Assembly: GCF_002858925.1 (NCBI RefSeq)
Contig: NZ_PJRS01000022.1
Location: forward strand, 1 to 64,000
Length of the DNA: 64,000 nucleotides
Source: Caulobacter zeae
GTDB lineage: Bacteria > Pseudomonadota > Alphaproteobacteria > Caulobacterales > Caulobacteraceae
Direction of reading: 5' to 3'
Shown here: positions 17,926 to 26,166 of the stretch, one piece after another
Position numbering within the stretch: the first letter of the stretch is position 1
Layout of the letters: every line of letters starts with the position of its first letter
Position numbers and translations under genes: made by a program
Notes under the pieces: generated by a model
Told to the model about the DNA's origin: nothing
What the model saw: only the letters and a program-made list of their open reading frames with translations
Database searches by the model: none

Positions 17926-18203
17926 CCTACAAGGTCGCGGTCACCCGCCGAGCGAGCCGGGACGCCGCACGACTGGATGCTCACCTTAGAGCGCGAAACC
18001 CACGTGCAGCCGACAAACTGAGCGACCAAATAGCCCAAGCAGCCACAAGCTTGGAAGAGAGCCCTCTTCGCGGCCGCGCCGTCGGCGCGACCATTCGCGA
18101 GATCAACATCCCCTTCGGTCGCAGCGCCTACATCGTTCGCTATCGCTTCAAAGGCCGGCACGTGACCATCACCCGGATCTGGCACGGCCTGGAGCAGCGG
18201 TAG
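17922..18203 (+). CDS. RelE/ParE-family toxin
   Basis: This 93-residue basic protein has the RelE/ParE pattern: an N-terminal strand and helix (KVAVTRRASRDAARLDAHLR), a middle LEESPLRGRAVG, the strand REINIPFGRSAYIVRYRF and a C-terminal TITRIWHGLEQR. The start is a GTG overlapping the antitoxin stop as GTGA. Its form is closer to ParE-type DNA gyrase poisons than to the mRNA interferase RelE, but the two cannot be separated safely from sequence. The pair has no visible sign of decay, unlike the module at 43.7-44.5 kb. Confidence 0.85.
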   Translation: MTYKVAVTRRASRDAARLDAHLRARNPRAADKLSDQIAQAATSLEESPLRGRAVGATIREINIPFGRSAYIVRYRFKGRHVTITRIWHGLEQR

Positions 18204-18260
18204 ACGGCCGCTCGCCGACATGCACAATCTCCGGTGCAGTTTCTCGGGGAGCTTCAAGCC

Positions 18261-19649
18261 ATGCGTTTCCTGCCGTCCGCCGTGATCGCCGCCGCCCTGC
18301 TGGCGCCCGCCGTCGCCGCCGCCCAGGTCGAGCCGCTGGTCGGCGAGTGGTACGGGACCTTGCAGGCGGGACCGACCAAGCTGCCGCTGGTGTTCCACGT
18401 CCAGGCCGACGGAACGGCCAAGGTCGACAGCCTGGCCCAGGGCGCTATGGGCCTGAAGGCCACGGCCAGCCTCGCCGACGGCAAGGCGCGCCTGACCCTG
18501 ATCTACCCCCCGGCCAGTTTCGAAGGGCAGCTGTCGGCCGACGGCAAGAGCCTTACCGGCCAGTGGCTGCAAGGCGGCGCCAGCCTGCCGCTGGCCATGA
18601 GCCGCACCCCGCCGGCGGCAGCCCCGGCCAATCGCCCGCAGACGCCCAAGCCGCCATTCCCCTATCGCGCCGAGGAGGTGTCGTACGTCAATCCGGCCTC
18701 GGGCCTGAAGCTGGCCGGGACCCTGACCCTGCCGCCGGGCGAAAGCCCCTTCCCCGTCGCCCTGCTGATCACCGGCTCGGGCGTGCAGGACCGCGACGAG
18801 ACCCTGTTCGAGCACAAGCCCTTCCTGGTGCTGGCCGACGCCCTGACCCGCAAGGGCGTGGCCGTGCTGCGGGTCGACGACCGCGGCGCCGGCGGCTCGG
18901 AGCGCGGCGAGCTGAAGGCCGCCACCAGCCTGGACTTCGCCACCGACGTGGAGGCGGGCGTGGCCTTCCTGCGCGGCCGCAAGGACGTCGATCCGGCGCG
19001 TATCGGCCTGATCGGCCACAGCGAAGGCGGGCTGATCGCCCCGATCGTCGCGGCCAAGGACCCCAAGATCGCCTTCGTGGTGCTGATGGCCGGCACCGGC
19101 CTGCCGGGCGCCAAGGTGATGCAGAGCCAGAGCCGCGACATCGCCCTGGCCGGCGGCGCCCCGCAGGCGATGATCGACCAGCAGGTCAAGCTGATCGCCA
19201 AGGTCAGCGACATGGTCATCGCCGAGCCGGACGCCAGCAAGCTCAAGCCCCGCCTGGCCTCGCTGCTCGCCGAGCAGGGCATGCCGCCCGAGGCGGCCGA
19301 GGCCGGGTTCGGGCGCTTCGCCACCCCATGGTTCAAGACCTTCCTCGGCCTCGATCCGGCCGGCTACCTGAAACAGGTCAAGGCGCCGGTCCTGGCCGTC
19401 AACGGCGAGAAGGACGTGCAGGTCTCGGCCGCCGAGAACCTGCCGGCCATCAAGGCCGCCCTTGCCGGCAACAGGGACGTGACCATCCTGCCGCTGCCGG
19501 GCCTGAACCACCTGTTCCAGACGGCCACGACCGGCGCGCCTTCCGAATATGCCGAGATCGAGGAGACGCTGGCGCCGTCGGCCGTGAACGCGATCGTCGA
19601 CTGGACCGTGGCCCACGCCGCCAGGCCCGCCCAAAAGCACGCCGATTAA
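18261..19649 (+). CDS. secreted alpha/beta hydrolase
   Basis: This 462-residue protein carries a signal peptide (MRFLPSAVIAAALLAPAVAAA) and then a beta-rich N-terminal domain of about 100 residues (VGEWYGTLQAGPTKLPLVFH) like those preceding some secreted esterases/peptidases. A Pro/Ala linker leads to an alpha/beta hydrolase core. The nucleophile is Ser254 in IGHSEGG, with a likely acid in NGEKDVQV and His in GLNHLFQ. The start is set by the signal peptide and GGGGAG nine bases upstream. The substrate is unknown. It stands after the toxin-antitoxin pair and before a secreted glycosidase, perhaps coincidentally. Confidence 0.85.
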   Translation: MRFLPSAVIAAALLAPAVAAAQVEPLVGEWYGTLQAGPTKLPLVFHVQADGTAKVDSLAQGAMGLKATASLADGKARLTLIYPPASFEGQLSADGKSLTGQWLQGGASLPLAMSRTPPAAAPANRPQTPKPPFPYRAEEVSYVNPASGLKLAGTLTLPPGESPFPVALLITGSGVQDRDETLFEHKPFLVLADALTRKGVAVLRVDDRGAGGSERGELKAATSLDFATDVEAGVAFLRGRKDVDPARIGLIGHSEGGLIAPIVAAKDPKIAFVVLMAGTGLPGAKVMQSQSRDIALAGGAPQAMIDQQVKLIAKVSDMVIAEPDASKLKPRLASLLAEQGMPPEAAEAGFGRFATPWFKTFLGLDPAGYLKQVKAPVLAVNGEKDVQVSAAENLPAIKAALAGNRDVTILPLPGLNHLFQTATTGAPSEYAEIEETLAPSAVNAIVDWTVAHAARPAQKHAD

Positions 19650-19734
19650 CTTCATCAATTTTATTTAATCGCTGGACCGCGCCCGCCAGGCTCCGCTAAC
19701 GTCCCCGCAAATCACAAGTGGGGAGACACCGGGA

Positions 19735-21066
19735 ATGCTTTCGCGACGCGCGATCCTGGCCGCCGGCGCGGCCGGCCTGACGACGGGCCTGGCCGCCCTT
19801 CCGGCCCTGGCCGCGACCCGCAAGGGCTTCGTCAAGGTCGAGAACGGCCGCCTGAGCCTCGACGGCAAGCCCTATCGCTTCGTCGGCGCCAACCTCTGGT
19901 ACGGCGCCTGGCTGGGGGCCCCGGCCGCCTTCGGCGACCACGCGCGCCTGGCCCGCGAACTCGACAAGCTGCAATCCCTGGGCGTCACCAACCTGCGCGT
20001 CCTGGGCGCGGGCGAACGCTCGCCGGCCAAGGTGGCGATGGACCCCACCTTCCGCGGCCCGGGCGAGGACTACGACCAGACCCTGCTGACGGGCCTGGAC
20101 GTATTGCTGGCCGAGATGGGCAAGCGCGGCATGAAGGCCGTCATCTACGTCAACAACTTCTGGGACTGGTCGGGCGGCATGCCGGCCTATCTGAACTGGA
20201 CCGGCAACGGGACCTGGTTCCAGCAGGGCGACCCGGCCCACCCCTGGCCCGCCTTCGCCGACTACTCGGCCCGCTTCTATGCCGACGAAAAGGCCAACGA
20301 CCTCTTCCGCCACTATGTGAAGACCCTGGTCGGCCGCACCAGCACCGTCACCGGCAAGCCCTATCGCGACGATCCCACGATCATGGCCTGGCAGCTGGCC
20401 AACGAGCCGCGCCCGGCCGGCAGCGAGGAATTCGGCAAGGCCAACCGCCCCGCCTACGACGCCTGGATCGACGGCACCGCCCGCTTCATCAAGTCGATCG
20501 ACGCCAACCACCTGGTGTCCAGCGGCAGCGAGGGCGACATGGGATGCCTGGGCAGCGAGGCCTGCGTGGTCGAGAGCCACAAGACCCCCGCCATCGACTA
20601 CCTGACCCTGCACGTGTGGCCCAACAACTGGAGCTGGATCTCGATGACCGACCAGCCCGCGACCTACGAGGCCGGAGCGGCCCGGTCGCGCGACTACATC
20701 CGCCGCCACATCGCCCTGGCCAAGTCCATGGGCAAGCCGCTGACCATCGAGGAGTTCGGCCTGATCCGCGACGGCCGCGCCTTCGCGCCCGGCTCGCCGG
20801 TCACCTTCCGCGACCGGTTCTACAGGATGGTGTTCGACGAGGTGGAGGCCGACATGAAGGCCGGCGGCCCGACGGCGGGCGTCAACTTCTGGGCCTGGAA
20901 CGGCGAGGGCCGCGCCCAGCACGCCGACGCCTGGTTCAAGAAGGGCGATCGCTCTTACGTGGGCGATCCCCCGCAGGAAGAGCAGGGCCTGTTCGGCGTA
21001 TTCGACGCCGACGCCTCGACCCTGGCCATCATCCGCGACCACGCCAAGGCGGTGAAGGCGCTCTAG
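19735..21066 (+). CDS. secreted GH5 endo-beta-1,4-mannanase-like glycosidase
   Basis: This 443-residue glycoside hydrolase family 5 protein most resembles mannan endo-1,4-beta-mannosidases. A twin-arginine-style signal (MLSRRAILAAGAAGL) suggests folded export to the periplasm. The acid/base is Glu224 in WQLANEPRP and the nucleophile Glu340 in TIEEFGL. Aromatic-rich motifs FVGANLWYGAW, NNFWDWSGGMPAYL and VNFWAWNGEGRAQH fit subfamily 7. It would cleave beta-mannan into oligosaccharides. No mannose-utilisation genes or TonB receptor are adjacent, so it is a stand-alone enzyme here. Confidence 0.9.
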   Translation: MLSRRAILAAGAAGLTTGLAALPALAATRKGFVKVENGRLSLDGKPYRFVGANLWYGAWLGAPAAFGDHARLARELDKLQSLGVTNLRVLGAGERSPAKVAMDPTFRGPGEDYDQTLLTGLDVLLAEMGKRGMKAVIYVNNFWDWSGGMPAYLNWTGNGTWFQQGDPAHPWPAFADYSARFYADEKANDLFRHYVKTLVGRTSTVTGKPYRDDPTIMAWQLANEPRPAGSEEFGKANRPAYDAWIDGTARFIKSIDANHLVSSGSEGDMGCLGSEACVVESHKTPAIDYLTLHVWPNNWSWISMTDQPATYEAGAARSRDYIRRHIALAKSMGKPLTIEEFGLIRDGRAFAPGSPVTFRDRFYRMVFDEVEADMKAGGPTAGVNFWAWNGEGRAQHADAWFKKGDRSYVGDPPQEEQGLFGVFDADASTLAIIRDHAKAVKAL

Positions 21067-21422
21067 CGTCCTATCGCCCGCCTCAACCAGGTCCAGGCGC
21101 CGCCCTTGCGGTGATCCCGCGCCACGCTGGCCTCGAAGTCGTGGCGGGCGTCGATCGCCCGGCGCAGCACCTCGCGGTGGGCGTCGAGCATGCGCTCGTA
21201 GGCCTTGAGCGTCTGCGCGGCGTCGGCCACGCGGGCCATGTCGAGGTCGAGGCCCGCCAGATAGGCCTCGGGCAGCCTGCGGATGTCGAAGTCGCGCCCG
21301 CCGCCCTCGGCGTCGTGGTCGGGCGCCAGGGCGTACCACCAGGTCAGGGCCCGCCCCCCCTTCCAGCTGTGATAGATCCTCACGCCGTCGTGGCTGAGCA
21401 TCAGCTTGCGCCTGTTCACCAT
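21063..21422 (-). CDS. small protein of unknown function
   Basis: I do not recognise this 119-residue protein. It begins MVNRRKLMLSHDGVRIYHSW and is rich in Arg, Asp and Trp, with a central helix (AYLAGLDLDMARVADAAQTL) and a basic C-terminus (DHRKGGAWTWLRRAIGR). It has no signal peptide or membrane span. The start at 21422 is preferred because AGGAGG lies about six bases upstream. Its end overlaps the convergent mannanase stop by four bases. The cydABX terminator separates it from the oxidase genes, so it is probably transcribed on its own. Confidence 0.68.
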   Translation of the reverse strand: MVNRRKLMLSHDGVRIYHSWKGGRALTWWYALAPDHDAEGGGRDFDIRRLPEAYLAGLDLDMARVADAAQTLKAYERMLDAHREVLRRAIDARHDFEASVARDHRKGGAWTWLRRAIGR

Positions 21423-21480
21423 GAGTCCTCCTGGAGGACGATCTGGCGGCGCCGTTTGCGACAGCCGCAACCACGCAACG

Positions 21481-21512
21481 CAAAACCGCCGCCCCGGGGC
21501 CGGGACGGCGGT
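21481..21512 (-). terminator. intrinsic terminator of cydABX
   Basis: ACCGCCG..CCGG and CCGG..CGGCGGT form a 13-bp stem with one mismatch. Read on the minus strand it is followed by TTTTG. It begins 26 bases after the cydX stop. Confidence 0.75.
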
Positions 21513-21537
21513 CAGCGCTTTCACGCGGTCGGCGAGA

Positions 21538-21657
21538 TCAGGGTTCGGAGAGACCCGTATCGCCCTCGTCGGTCAGGTTGAACTCGTACCAGACGCCGTT
21601 GAGGACGCCGAAGGCGAGGGCGAGGCCAAGGCCGAGAACCCAGGTGAAGTACCACAT
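21538..21657 (-). CDS. cydX: cytochrome bd small subunit CydX
   Basis: This 39-residue single-span membrane protein begins MWYFTWVLGLGLALAFGVLN, the hallmark CydX sequence, and continues GVWYEF before an acidic tail. CydX binds the CydAB core and stabilises the heme b595/d site. It lies 16 bases after cydB, with AAGGA about nine bases before its ATG, and is followed by the operon terminator. Length and start sequence match the family, so the call is firm despite its size. Confidence 0.93.
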   Translation of the reverse strand: MWYFTWVLGLGLALAFGVLNGVWYEFNLTDEGDTGLSEP

Positions 21658-21673
21658 GATCCAGGTTCCTTTC

Positions 21674-22816
21674 TCAGTAGAGGGCGGGGTCGGTCTTAAG
21701 GGCGGCGCTGCTCGTGCGGCCCCACAGCACCCGGTAGACGAAGGCCGTGTAGGCCAGCACCACCGGCATCAGCACCACCACCACGACCAGCATGATGAAC
21801 AGGGTCGTGTGGCTGGACGAGGCGTTCCACACCAGGAAGCTGGAATGGGCGTCGACCGTGCTGGGCAGGATGAACGGGAACATCGACAGGCCGCTGGTGG
21901 CGATGATGCCCGCGGCCGAGGCTGAGGAGCCGCCGAAGGCCAGGCCTTCCTGCCGCTTCCACAGGCCGAAGGTCGCAAAGGCGGCCCCGACGAAGCCCAG
22001 CACCGGAGCGATGGTCATCCACGGATAGCGGCCGAAGTTGTCGAACCAGGCGCCCGGCGCGGCGACGACCGTGGCCCGCAGCGGATTGGACGGACCGGCC
22101 GGATCGACCACCCCCTCGACCCGGAAGCCCAGGCGCATGGCCAGCAGGCCGCCCAGGGCGAACAGCACGATGCTGGCGATCCCGGCGACCAGGCCGAACT
22201 TGCGGGCGCGGTCGACGATCGGGCCCTTCTCGGCCTTCACCGCCAGCCAGGCCGAGCCGTGCAGCACCAGCATCGCGGTCGACAGCAGGCCGCAGACCAG
22301 GGTGAAGGGCGTGAACAGTTCGAAGAAGTGGCCGTGGTAGGTGCTGCGCAGGTCGCTGTCGAGGTGGACCGGCACGCCTTGCAGAACGTTGCCGACGGCG
22401 ACGCCGAACACCAGGGCCGGCACGAAGCTGCCGACGAACAGCGACCAGTCCCAGAACGAGCGCCACTTGGCCTCCGGCCGCTTGGACCGATACTTGAAGC
22501 CCACCGGCCGCATGATCATCGCCGACAGCACCAGGAACATGGCCAGGTAGAAGCCAGAGAAGCTGGCGCCGTACACCATCGGCCAGGCCGCGAAGATCGC
22601 CGCCCCGCCGGTGATGAACCACACCTGGTTGCCTTCCCAGGTCGAGCCGATGGTGTTGATCACCGTGCGCCGCTCGTCGTCGTTGCGGCCGATGAAGGGC
22701 AGCAGGGCGCCGACGCCCATGTCGAAGCCGTCGGTCAGGGCAAAGCCGATCAGCAGCACGCCCAGGAGGCCCCACCAGATCAGGCGGAGGGTCGGGTAGT
22801 CGAGGGGGAGTTCCAT
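21674..22816 (-). CDS. cydB: cytochrome bd ubiquinol oxidase subunit II
   Basis: This 380-residue polytopic inner-membrane protein is the second subunit of the high-affinity quinol oxidase. It has the family start YPTLRLIWWGLLGVLLIGFA, the TDGFDMGVGALLPF motif in the first helix, EGNQVWFITGGAAIFAAWP and about eight further hydrophobic segments. It supports assembly of the hemes held by CydA and a proton path. The 13-base gap from cydA and 16-base gap to cydX mark one operon. No residue loss is apparent. Confidence 0.97.
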   Translation of the reverse strand: MELPLDYPTLRLIWWGLLGVLLIGFALTDGFDMGVGALLPFIGRNDDERRTVINTIGSTWEGNQVWFITGGAAIFAAWPMVYGASFSGFYLAMFLVLSAMIMRPVGFKYRSKRPEAKWRSFWDWSLFVGSFVPALVFGVAVGNVLQGVPVHLDSDLRSTYHGHFFELFTPFTLVCGLLSTAMLVLHGSAWLAVKAEKGPIVDRARKFGLVAGIASIVLFALGGLLAMRLGFRVEGVVDPAGPSNPLRATVVAAPGAWFDNFGRYPWMTIAPVLGFVGAAFATFGLWKRQEGLAFGGSSASAAGIIATSGLSMFPFILPSTVDAHSSFLVWNASSSHTTLFIMLVVVVVLMPVVLAYTAFVYRVLWGRTSSAALKTDPALY

Positions 22817-22829
22817 CTAGCTGTCTCCT

Positions 22830-24398
22830 TTAGGCGACGGCTTCGGCGACGACAGGCGCGCCGGATTCCGGGGGGAAGGCGTCCTGTTCGGCGAACGGGC
22901 CCTTCTTGATGGTCTTCAGGATCAGCCCGACCTCGACCACCGCCAGGGCGCCATAGAGCAGGGTGAAGCCGACGATGCTGGCGATCAGCTGGGGAACGCT
23001 GAGGCTAGAGGGCGCCAGGAAGGTGGGCAGGACCCCTTCCACGGCCCAGGGCTGACGCCCGACCTCGGCCAGCACCCAGCCCAGCTCCGTGGCGATCCAG
23101 GGCAGCGGGATGGCCAGCACCGCCAGGCGCAGGAACCACTTGGTCTCGTGCCTGCGCAGGGTGACCAGCACGAAGGCGGTGGCGAAGAGGGCGATCATCA
23201 GGAGGCCTGTGCCGGCCATGATGCGGAAGGCCCAGAACATCACCGGTACGTTGGGCACGGTGTCCCAGGCGGTCTTGGCGATCAGCTCCTTGGAGGCCGT
23301 GCGCGGGTCCTCGACGTGGCGCTTGAGCAGCAGGGCGTAGCCCAGGTCGCGGCGGTTCGCCTCGAAGACGCCCCGGGCGGCCAGGTCCTGCGGATTGGCC
23401 TTCAGCTTCTCCAGCGCGTCATAGGCGACGACGCCGCGCTCGATGCGATCCTCGGCCGTGGCCACCAGTTCGAAGATGCCTTCGACCGGCTTGTCGACGC
23501 TGCGGGTGGCGATCAGGCCCAGCACGTAGGGGATCTTGATCTCGGCGTGGGTCTTGCGATCGGCCAGGCTGGGGATGCCGATGGCGGTCAGGCCGGCCGG
23601 CGCGGGCTCGGTCTCCCACATGGCTTCCAGGGCCGCCAGCTTCATCTTCTGGTTGTCGGTGAGGGCGTAGCCGCTCTCGTCGCCCAGGACGACGACCGAC
23701 AGGGCGGAAGCCAGGCCGAAGGCGGCCGCGACGGTCATCGAGCGCTTGGCCACGCCCGTCCACCGGCCCTTGAGCAGGTAGAAGGCCGAAACGCCGAGCA
23801 CGAAGACGGCGGCGATGGTGTAGCCGGCGCTGACCGTGTGCACGAACTTGGCCTGGGCCACCGGGTTGAAGATCACCGCCTTGAAGTCGGTCACCTCCAT
23901 CCGCATCGTGTCGGGGTTGAAGGCCGCGCCCACCGGGTTCTGCATCCAGCCGTTGGCGACCAGGATCCACAGGGCCGACAGGTTGGTGCCCAGCGCCACC
24001 AGGAAGGTGACGAGCAGGTGGGTCACCGGCTTCAGCTTGTCCCAGCCGAAGAACATCAGGCCCACGAAGGTGGCTTCCAGGAAGAAGGCCATCAGGCCCT
24101 CGATGGCCAGCGGGGCGCCGAAGATGTCGCCCACATAATGCGAGTAGTACGACCAGTTCATGCCGAACTGGAATTCCATGGTGAGGCCCGTGGCCACGCC
24201 CAGGACGAAGTTGATGCCGAACAGCGCGCCCCAGAACTTGGTAACCGTGCGCCAGATCGGGCGCTTGGTCATGACGTAGACCGCCTCCATGATGAACAGC
24301 ATGAAGGACAGCCCCAGCGTCAGGGGCACGAAGAGGAAGTGGTACAGGGCCGTGAGGGCGAACTGCAGGCGGGATAAATCGACGACGGCGGGATCCAT
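22830..24398 (-). CDS. cydA: cytochrome bd ubiquinol oxidase subunit I
   Basis: This 522-residue catalytic subunit oxidises quinol and reduces oxygen to water. Candidate heme ligands are His20 (LYHFLFVPLTLG), a His in FVHTVSAGY near 188 and a Met in VPVMFWAFRIMAG near 390. The quinol loop lies about 245-340 and has the short form, without the long enteric insertion. GWVLAEVGRQPW matches the conserved periplasmic motif. The gene starts the cydABX operon and is divergent from cydDC across 124 bases that hold an FNR/FixK box, so expression should rise when oxygen falls. Confidence 0.97.
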   Translation of the reverse strand: MDPAVVDLSRLQFALTALYHFLFVPLTLGLSFMLFIMEAVYVMTKRPIWRTVTKFWGALFGINFVLGVATGLTMEFQFGMNWSYYSHYVGDIFGAPLAIEGLMAFFLEATFVGLMFFGWDKLKPVTHLLVTFLVALGTNLSALWILVANGWMQNPVGAAFNPDTMRMEVTDFKAVIFNPVAQAKFVHTVSAGYTIAAVFVLGVSAFYLLKGRWTGVAKRSMTVAAAFGLASALSVVVLGDESGYALTDNQKMKLAALEAMWETEPAPAGLTAIGIPSLADRKTHAEIKIPYVLGLIATRSVDKPVEGIFELVATAEDRIERGVVAYDALEKLKANPQDLAARGVFEANRRDLGYALLLKRHVEDPRTASKELIAKTAWDTVPNVPVMFWAFRIMAGTGLLMIALFATAFVLVTLRRHETKWFLRLAVLAIPLPWIATELGWVLAEVGRQPWAVEGVLPTFLAPSSLSVPQLIASIVGFTLLYGALAVVEVGLILKTIKKGPFAEQDAFPPESGAPVVAEAVA

Positions 24399-24475
24399 GC
24401 GTAGCTCCGGTGTCGGACGGCGATCGGTCGCGCCGCACGAGCATCTCGCCTTAGGCGTGTTTCCGATAGGGGTCT

Positions 24476-24489
24476 TTGATGCGGATCAA
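24476..24489. promoter_or_regulatory. FNR/FixK box between cydA and cydD
   Basis: TTGAT-GCGG-ATCAA is a perfect match to the FNR/FixK half-site pattern TTGAT-N4-ATCAA. It lies 78 bases before the cydA start and 34 bases before the cydD start, so a FixK-type regulator could act on either operon. In Caulobacter, FixLJ activates fixK; no fixK gene lies in this window. Confidence 0.88.
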
Positions 24490-24522
24490 GGCCTTTGCAC
24501 GATGGAGCGCTAAAGCCTGGCC

Positions 24523-26166
24523 ATGACCGTTCGGACCCCCGTCGAGACCGAGATCCTCACGCTCGCGCGCCCGTGGCTGCGAAGCTTGAACAGGACAACC
24601 TCCGCGTTCAGCCGCGCCGCGGCCGCCTGGCGGCTGGCCGACGTGGCCGGGGCGGCCGGCTTCGCCGCCGGCCTGGCCTTCGGGATCGACGCCCTGACCC
24701 GAAGCCTGGCCGAAGCCCTGCCCTTCCTGGCCCTGGCCCTGGTCTCCGCCCTGGCGCGCGGCTTCCTGGCGGCCAAGGCGGCCCGCGCCGGGGCCGAGGC
24801 GGCCGCCCGGGCCAAGGCCCACGCCCGCCGCCAGGCCGCCGCATCGCTGCTGGCCCCCGGCGCGCCGCGCGGCGGGGCGGCCGTCACGGCAGTGATGGAC
24901 GGCGTCGAGGCGCTGGACGGGCACTTCTCGCGCTTCGCCCCGGCCCGCAGCGCCTCGGCCGTCGCGCCGCTGCTGCTGATCGGCCTGACCGCCATCGCCA
25001 GCCCGGTCTGCGCGGGGATCCAGCTCTTCACCCTGGCGCCGTTCATCGCCGCCATGGCCCTGGCCGGCATGGCCGCCGCCGACGCCTCGCGCCGGCAGTT
25101 CCTGGCCCTGGAGCGGCTGTCGACCCTGTTCCTCGACCGCGTGCGGACCCTGCCGGTGGTGCTGGCCTTCCAGGCCGAGAGCCGGGTCACGGCGGGCCTG
25201 GCGCAGGCCGCCCACGACCTTTCCAGGCGCACCCAGGCGGTGCTGCGGGTGGCCTTCTTCTCGTCGGCGGCGCTGGAGTTCTTCGCCGCCCTGTCGGTGG
25301 CGCTGGCGGCGGTCTATTGCGGCTTCAACCTGCTGCGCCTGCTGCCCTTCCCCGTGCCCGAAACCCTGGACCTGAAGCGGGCCTTCTTCGCCCTGGCCCT
25401 GGCGCCGGAGGTCTACGCCCCGATGCGCCGGCTGGCCGCCGCCTATCACGACCGCCAGGCCGCCGAGACGGCCGCCCTGACCCTGGCCCGCCTGCCCGTC
25501 CCCGCCCCGGCCGCCGCGCCGCTCGCCATGCCGGGCGCGCCGGAGATCCGCTTCGAGGGCGTGGGCGTGACCTATCCGGGCGGCGGGGCGGCGGTGTTCA
25601 ACGGCCTGGGCCTCGTCGCCCCGGCCGGAAAGATCACCGCCCTGCTCGGCCCCAGCGGCTGCGGCAAGACCACCCTGCTGAACCTGCTGACCGGCCTTGC
25701 CCCGCTGAGCGCCGGCGAAGTGCGCGTGGGCGAGGCCAGGCTCTCCGAGGCCGGCGCCTTCGCCGCCGACCTGGCCTGGGCCGGACAGTCGCCCCTGCTG
25801 CTGGCCGGAACCCTGGCCGACAACCTGGCCCTGGCGCGCCCCGACGCCTCGCGCGACGACCTGAAAGCCGCCGCCCGCCGCGCGGGCCTGTCGGACCTGC
25901 TCGACCGCCGCGGCGGTCTCGATGCGCCCCTGGACGAACGCGGCGGCGGCCTGTCGGGCGGCGAGCGCCGGCGCTTGGGGATAGCCCGAGCCCTGCTGAA
26001 ACCCGCGCCGATCCTTCTGCTGGACGAGCCGACGGCCGATCTCGACGCCCAGGCCGAGGCGGCGATGATCGCCGCCATACGGCTGGCCGCCGCCGGCCGC
26101 ACGACCCTGATCGCCACCCATTCCGAGGCCCTGGCGGCCGTCGCCGACCAGGTGGTGCGCCTGTGA
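24523..26166 (+). CDS. cydD: ABC exporter subunit CydD
   Basis: This 547-residue half-ABC exporter has an N-terminal six-helix membrane domain (about 20-310) and a C-terminal ATPase. Walker A is GPSGCGKTT, the signature LSGGERRRLGIARAL and Walker B ILLLDEPTADLD. With CydC it exports cysteine and glutathione to the periplasm, which is needed for cytochrome bd assembly. It overlaps cydC by four bases (GTGA). The gene is divergent from cydABX, tying assembly factor to oxidase. The membrane half is strikingly Ala-rich, as expected from the high GC content. Confidence 0.94.
   Translation: MTVRTPVETEILTLARPWLRSLNRTTSAFSRAAAAWRLADVAGAAGFAAGLAFGIDALTRSLAEALPFLALALVSALARGFLAAKAARAGAEAAARAKAHARRQAAASLLAPGAPRGGAAVTAVMDGVEALDGHFSRFAPARSASAVAPLLLIGLTAIASPVCAGIQLFTLAPFIAAMALAGMAAADASRRQFLALERLSTLFLDRVRTLPVVLAFQAESRVTAGLAQAAHDLSRRTQAVLRVAFFSSAALEFFAALSVALAAVYCGFNLLRLLPFPVPETLDLKRAFFALALAPEVYAPMRRLAAAYHDRQAAETAALTLARLPVPAPAAAPLAMPGAPEIRFEGVGVTYPGGGAAVFNGLGLVAPAGKITALLGPSGCGKTTLLNLLTGLAPLSAGEVRVGEARLSEAGAFAADLAWAGQSPLLLAGTLADNLALARPDASRDDLKAAARRAGLSDLLDRRGGLDAPLDERGGGLSGGERRRLGIARALLKPAPILLLDEPTADLDAQAEAAMIAAIRLAAAGRTTLIATHSEALAAVADQVVRL

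Noticed and set aside
14526..19658. Very long open frame on the minus strand opposite putA and the hydrolase
   Set aside because: It is a shadow produced by strong GC bias at third codon positions; the translation is low-complexity (Gly, Ala, Arg, His, Asp) with no family motif, while putA on the other strand is unmistakable.
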